Shown here piece by piece: positions 12,388 through 12,571 of a stretch of DNA of 12,571 nucleotides. How positions within the stretch are numbered: position 1 is the stretch's first letter; the number at the start of each line of letters is the position of its first letter. The notes below the pieces were generated by a model. That model was not told the origin of the DNA. It made no database searches and worked only from the letters and a program-made list of their open reading frames with translations. This DNA is from Nanobdellota archaeon (GTDB lineage: Archaea; Nanobdellota; Nanobdellia; Parvarchaeales; Parvarchaeaceae): positions 1-12,571 of the forward strand of contig JAKATQ010000026.1 of NCBI GenBank assembly GCA_021818665.1, given 5' to 3'. The position numbers and the translations under genes were made by a program.

Positions 12388-12571
12388 TCAAGATAAAATC
12401 TTTTCGACGTATCCTTCCACGCCTTCTTCATCAGCTTCAAGATACCCGTCGGTGTCCAGAGCCATCTTTGCCCTCCCTTTCCTAAGCCCGAGCTTCCCAA
12501 GGTACTCGATGAACCTCTTCGGAGTGTCGTTCGTGCCGCCTTCGCTGAACACTATCCTTTTAGCCCCCTTC
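12388..12571 (-). CDS. Unrecognised protein, C-terminal part (5' end outside window)
   Basis: The last 60 residues of a leftward gene that continues beyond the right edge; the stop is TGA at 12388-12390. The visible part reads KGAKRIVFSEGGTNDTPKRF, IEYLGKLGLRKGRAKMALDT, then DGYLEADEEGVEGYVEKILS. The beta-strand/helix alternation (RIVFSEGGTND, then FIEYLGKLGL, then KMALDTDG) suggests the end of an alpha/beta enzyme fold, but I cannot name a family. GC content and codon use resemble the housekeeping genes on the left more than the accessory genes next to it, so it may mark the return to the core chromosome. Confidence 0.6.
   Translation of the reverse strand, partial: KGAKRIVFSEGGTNDTPKRFIEYLGKLGLRKGRAKMALDTDGYLEADEEGVEGYVEKILS

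Overview
The window looks archaeal. Six genes and one tRNA have an AT-rich TATA-like box centred about 23-28 nt upstream of the start codon or RNA 5' end, the spacing expected of leaderless archaeal transcripts. Codon use is rich in ATA (Ile) and AGG/AGA (Arg). Gene content also fits: a beta-CASP RNA nuclease without extra domains, a SufS/U-type scaffold pair, DUF929- and V4R-like proteins, and a secreted DUF2341-like protein. Small single-domain proteins and very tight packing would suit a small-genome lineage such as a DPANN/Micrarchaeota-like archaeon, but this placement is inference; no rRNA or ribosomal protein is present to test it.

Left part (1-6900), housekeeping-like and dense: the 3' end of a secreted concanavalin-like protein; a leftward beta-CASP metallo-beta-lactamase RNase; then a rightward series comprising a 112-aa unknown protein, a ferritin-like/VIT1 fusion for iron handling, sufS, a U-type Fe-S scaffold overlapping sufS by 14 nt, a small six-cysteine pilin-like membrane protein, a DeoC-family protein that appears to have lost its Schiff-base lysine, and a low-molecular-weight tyrosine-phosphatase-like protein. 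Iron storage/transport lies next to sulfur mobilisation and Fe-S scaffolding, so this may be an iron/Fe-S neighbourhood.

Middle (6880-9900): a short zinc-ribbon-like frame with no usable start codon, about 310 nt of AT-rich sequence with many short TTAGAT/ATCTAA palindromes, a tRNA-Phe(GAA) with an unusual T-loop, and a divergent pair. That pair is a tandem V4R-domain protein (leftward) and a membrane-anchored DUF929 thioredoxin-like protein (rightward), whose shared intergenic region carries an inverted repeat around the TATA box.

Right part (9900-12280), accessory-like: two iteron-like arrays of a 12-bp motif (GTTTAYAAAGTC, 18-20 nt period), including a near-identical 36-bp direct repeat, flank one leftward gene. 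That gene encodes a DUF7666-like plus Imm5-like protein with a Ser/Ala-repeat tail. Next come a rightward protein resembling a phage/mobile-element family (DUF6899-like) and two adjacent small coiled-coil paralogues that align without gaps. This resembles an integrated plasmid/virus-derived or defence/immunity module. No integrase, Rep protein or toxin is visible. The window ends in the C-terminal part of an unrecognised leftward gene.
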